Source: Sunxiuqinia sp965372405
GTDB taxonomy: Bacteria; Bacteroidota; Bacteroidia; Bacteroidales; Prolixibacteraceae
Assembly (NCBI GenBank): GCA_965372405.1
Contig: CBDVCE010000011.1
Coordinates: 1 to 64,000, forward strand
Direction of reading: 5' to 3'
DNA length: 64,000 nt
In this document: one piece after another, positions 61,324-64,000 of the stretch
Numbering within the stretch: position 1 is the first letter of the stretch
Layout: every line of letters begins with the position of its first letter
Notes under the pieces: model-generated
What the model was told of the DNA's origin: nothing
The model's input: only the letters and a program-made list of their open reading frames with translations
Databases searched by the model: none
Position numbers and translations under genes: made by a program

Positions 61324-64000
61324 ATGACCAACAAAGAAATTAAAACCCGAGAACAGCTTCTAATTGAAGTCAATCAATTAGAAACAAGAATTTCTGAATT
61401 GGAGAAATCGGAACTACAAACCCGTACCTGGGTTGAAAATTCACCCATGTGTACAAAAATACTTGATCTGGATTTTAATCTACAATATATGAGTAGCGCA
61501 GGAATTAGTGCTCTTAAAATAGATGATATCAGCAAGTTTTATGGGAAACCATACCCTCTCTCCTTTTTCCCGGATTCCTTCAAAATCCCTATGTGCAAAA
61601 ATCTGCAAAATGTAAAAGAAACAGGTGAAACGATAACGCAAGAAGCTTCAGTGCTAGATTTAGATGGAAACAAAATATGGTATCATGCTACACTCGTTCC
61701 CGTTAATAATTATGAAGGCGTACTTGATCACATTATGGTTGTTTCATTGGATATTACCCAACGCAAGTTAACAGAACTTGCATTGAGAGATAGTGAAGAA
61801 AGATTAAGTTTAGCTTTAAAAGATTCACTGATTACGGTTTTCATGCAGGATAAAGATCTAGTTTATACTTGGGTTAATAATTCAAATGACGAACTGGCTT
61901 CTGTGGATATTATTGGAAAAAAAGATAAAGATCTTGTAGCAAAAGAAGATGCAGATAGATTAACAGAAATTAAGTCTGAAGTGTTAACGACAGGCAAAAC
62001 TCATAGATCAACAGTAAGGTTTATGATTAATAATACCCCTTATTACTATGATTTAACTGTTGAAGCCAATAAAAATTTAAATGGAGATATTATTGGAATT
62101 CGTGGAACTTCAATTGATATTACAGAGAAAAAGAAGGCTGACAAAGAACTACACGAAAGCGTGGAGCGATTCAAAACAGTAGTAACCAATTCCGAAGGAA
62201 TCGTTTACATCATAGATAAAGATGGGACATTTTCGTTGTCAGAAGGAAAGGGGCTTTCATCACTCGGGTTGAAACCTGGAGAAGTAGTTGGGAAATCTGT
62301 TTTTGAATTATACAAGGATTATCCAGGCATGCTGGAAGAAATGAGAAGGGTGTTTAAAGGAGAAACAATTAGTTCCGAAGTTTCCATCTCTGATACAATC
62401 CAATTTAAAAATTGGTATACTCCACAATTATCAGTAAACAATGAAATAATTGGCTTATTAGGATTGTCTGTAGATATAACAGAACAAAAGCAAGCTGAAG
62501 AAAAAATACGCACTGCCGAAGAAAATTTAAAAAGGACCTTTGATTTATCGCCCAGTATTATTTGCAAAGCAAATGTAGAAGCTGGCTATTTTATTGAAGC
62601 AAATCAGGCAGTAACAAAAATCCTGGGGTACTCGGTTGAAGAATTTACCTCAAAACCTATTCTGGAATTTGTTCATCCTGATGATAGACAAAAAACAATA
62701 GATGAAATTGACGAAGAGTTAAAAGGTAAAGAGGTGACTTTCTTTGAAAATCGCTATTTATGTAAAGATGGTTTTTATAAATGGATAGCCTGGAATGGTT
62801 CAAAAGCTGATGAGAATGGAATAGTAACTGCTATTGGCTCTGATATTACAGAGCGAAAAGAAGCAGAGCAGTCTTTGAAAGAAAGCGAAGAAAGATACCG
62901 GACGATGATCGAAACATCGAATGACTTAATCTGGATGCTTGATCCAAGTGGTAATTTCATGTTTATAAATGCACAGGCAGAGAAAGCTACTGGCTATCTC
63001 CTTAAAGATTTAAAAGGTAAATCATTCCATCCTTTAGCAATGGAAGATGAACTACCTTTTTTGATGGAGGTATTTATGAAATCGCTATCGGGGGAGAGCG
63101 TGACTTACGAAATGAAACTAAAAACGATTTACGGAAATGTATTAACATTAGCTGTAAATACAGCTCCTTTATCTGCTGGTGGTGAAGTTAAGACTATATT
63201 TAGTTTTGCAAGGGACATTACGCATCAAAAAGAAATTGAAAAAGCCTTGGTTGACTCTGTCTCCAAACAAAATGAAATGATCTCGAATATTTCTGATGTT
63301 ATTGCCATACTGGATACTAAAGGAACAATTACTTATAAAAGCACAAATATTAAAGAAATTTTTGGATGGAAACCAGAAGAACTCATCGGAAAATCTAGCT
63401 TTGAAACAATTCACGAGGATGACAAAGTCCGGATCCAACAAGAATTCAATAGATTAGTAAAAAACAAAAAAGACAGAACAGTTATTGAGTATAATTATCG
63501 CTGTAAAGATGGTACTTATAAGATGATTCAATGTACAGCAAGCAATCTTTTAAATAACCCACATATTAATGGAATACTGCTCAATTACCATGATATAAGC
63601 CAACAAAAAGAAGCAGAGCGGTCTTTGAAAGAAAGCGAAACACGTTTTAAAGCATTACATAATGCATCATTTGGAGGAATTGCTATTCATGATAAAGGCA
63701 TAATTAAGGACTGCAATCAGGGTCTTTCAGATATTAGCGGTTACTCAATGAAAGAACTTATTGGAATGGATGGTTTATTGTGCATAGCTGAAGATTCGAG
63801 AAAGTTAGTTATGCAAAATATCCAATCTTCCTACGAAAAAGCTTATGAAGTTGTAGGGCTTCGAAAAAATGGAGAGGAATATCCACTTCGGATAGAAGGA
63901 AAAATGATTCCATTTGAAGGAAAAGAGATGCGAGTTGTTGAGTTTAGGGATATTAGTGAACAAAAGAAAGCAGAAGATATTGTTAGAAGACTTTCAATAG
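61324..64000 (+). CDS. Multi-PAS sensor protein, incomplete
   Basis: An open frame of 892 codons continues past the window end. It starts with a coiled coil (about 8-32) and has at least seven PAS domains, each ending in a DIT/DIS-type motif followed by K/E-rich linkers near residues 145, 267, 386, 508, 633, 759 and 878. The last part (SEQKKAEDIVRRLS) leads into an effector beyond the window, probably a histidine kinase. No transmembrane segment is visible, so it may sense in the cytoplasm. Near-identical 30-bp stretches at 62857 and 63606 show recent internal PAS duplication. Confidence 0.9.
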   Translation, partial: MTNKEIKTREQLLIEVNQLETRISELEKSELQTRTWVENSPMCTKILDLDFNLQYMSSAGISALKIDDISKFYGKPYPLSFFPDSFKIPMCKNLQNVKETGETITQEASVLDLDGNKIWYHATLVPVNNYEGVLDHIMVVSLDITQRKLTELALRDSEERLSLALKDSLITVFMQDKDLVYTWVNNSNDELASVDIIGKKDKDLVAKEDADRLTEIKSEVLTTGKTHRSTVRFMINNTPYYYDLTVEANKNLNGDIIGIRGTSIDITEKKKADKELHESVERFKTVVTNSEGIVYIIDKDGTFSLSEGKGLSSLGLKPGEVVGKSVFELYKDYPGMLEEMRRVFKGETISSEVSISDTIQFKNWYTPQLSVNNEIIGLLGLSVDITEQKQAEEKIRTAEENLKRTFDLSPSIICKANVEAGYFIEANQAVTKILGYSVEEFTSKPILEFVHPDDRQKTIDEIDEELKGKEVTFFENRYLCKDGFYKWIAWNGSKADENGIVTAIGSDITERKEAEQSLKESEERYRTMIETSNDLIWMLDPSGNFMFINAQAEKATGYLLKDLKGKSFHPLAMEDELPFLMEVFMKSLSGESVTYEMKLKTIYGNVLTLAVNTAPLSAGGEVKTIFSFARDITHQKEIEKALVDSVSKQNEMISNISDVIAILDTKGTITYKSTNIKEIFGWKPEELIGKSSFETIHEDDKVRIQQEFNRLVKNKKDRTVIEYNYRCKDGTYKMIQCTASNLLNNPHINGILLNYHDISQQKEAERSLKESETRFKALHNASFGGIAIHDKGIIKDCNQGLSDISGYSMKELIGMDGLLCIAEDSRKLVMQNIQSSYEKAYEVVGLRKNGEEYPLRIEGKMIPFEGKEMRVVEFRDISEQKKAEDIVRRLSI

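Overview
The window comes from a Bacteroidota chromosome, probably a Marinilabiliales/Prolixibacteraceae-like marine or sediment bacterium. The rank below phylum is inference. The DNA is AT-rich. Starts mostly lack Shine-Dalgarno sequences, and several promoters fit the Bacteroidota TTTG / TAnnTTTG pattern. Phylum-typical families are common: an ECF sigma factor with a FecR remnant, LytTR membrane regulators, DUF4924, DUF4412, DUF6265, an acyl-ACP thioesterase and a Bacteroides-type mobilization module.

Positions 1-11,000 are accessory and catabolic. They hold two decayed group II intron pieces, an S41 peptidase, a divergent ExbB-like/LytTR pair, a lipoprotein glycosidase-like protein, an SDR, a DUF1353 protein, a sialidase and a translationally coupled Gfo/Idh/MocA-malQ pair. 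A large nested palindrome and a perfect 16-bp hairpin lie before the S1-domain gene. topB (12,047-14,239) is followed by a 21-bp-period repeat array.

Positions 14,250-25,800 are the most dynamic part. A DUF4143-type ATPase gene lies between 45-bp direct repeats. An IS6-family element (16,282-17,066, perfect 19-bp ends) has truncated a fecR anti-sigma gene. The matching ECF sigma gene (19,803-20,387) is separated from fecR by a REP-bounded insertion carrying a REP-associated tyrosine transposase and a second DUF4143-type ATPase. Both ATPase genes have repeats spaced exactly 33 bp over their promoters, the most interesting unexplained signal here. A mobilization module follows (MobC, relaxase, primase, helicase, excisionase-like HTH) with no visible integrase. 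It ends beside a tRNA-Ser/tRNA-Pro operon.

Positions 26,500-57,000 are mostly conserved housekeeping DNA: lnt with a split, domain-swapped 5'-nucleotidase pair; rplY-pth-hslR-DUF4924; prs; Dabb-manA-engB; udk-exonuclease; smpB; miaA; map; a GroES-like protein; an aminotransferase; uvrB; and pcm. Among these is an alkaline-phosphatase-family protein that appears to have lost several metal ligands.

Positions 57,000-64,000 hold a membrane-anchored reductive-dehalogenase-like protein, a second 21-bp repeat array that encodes a charged heptad repeat on the minus strand, a tight four-gene membrane operon (TM2, DUF2752, DUF4870, M48 peptidase), and the first 892 codons of a sensor protein with at least seven PAS domains that runs off the window.
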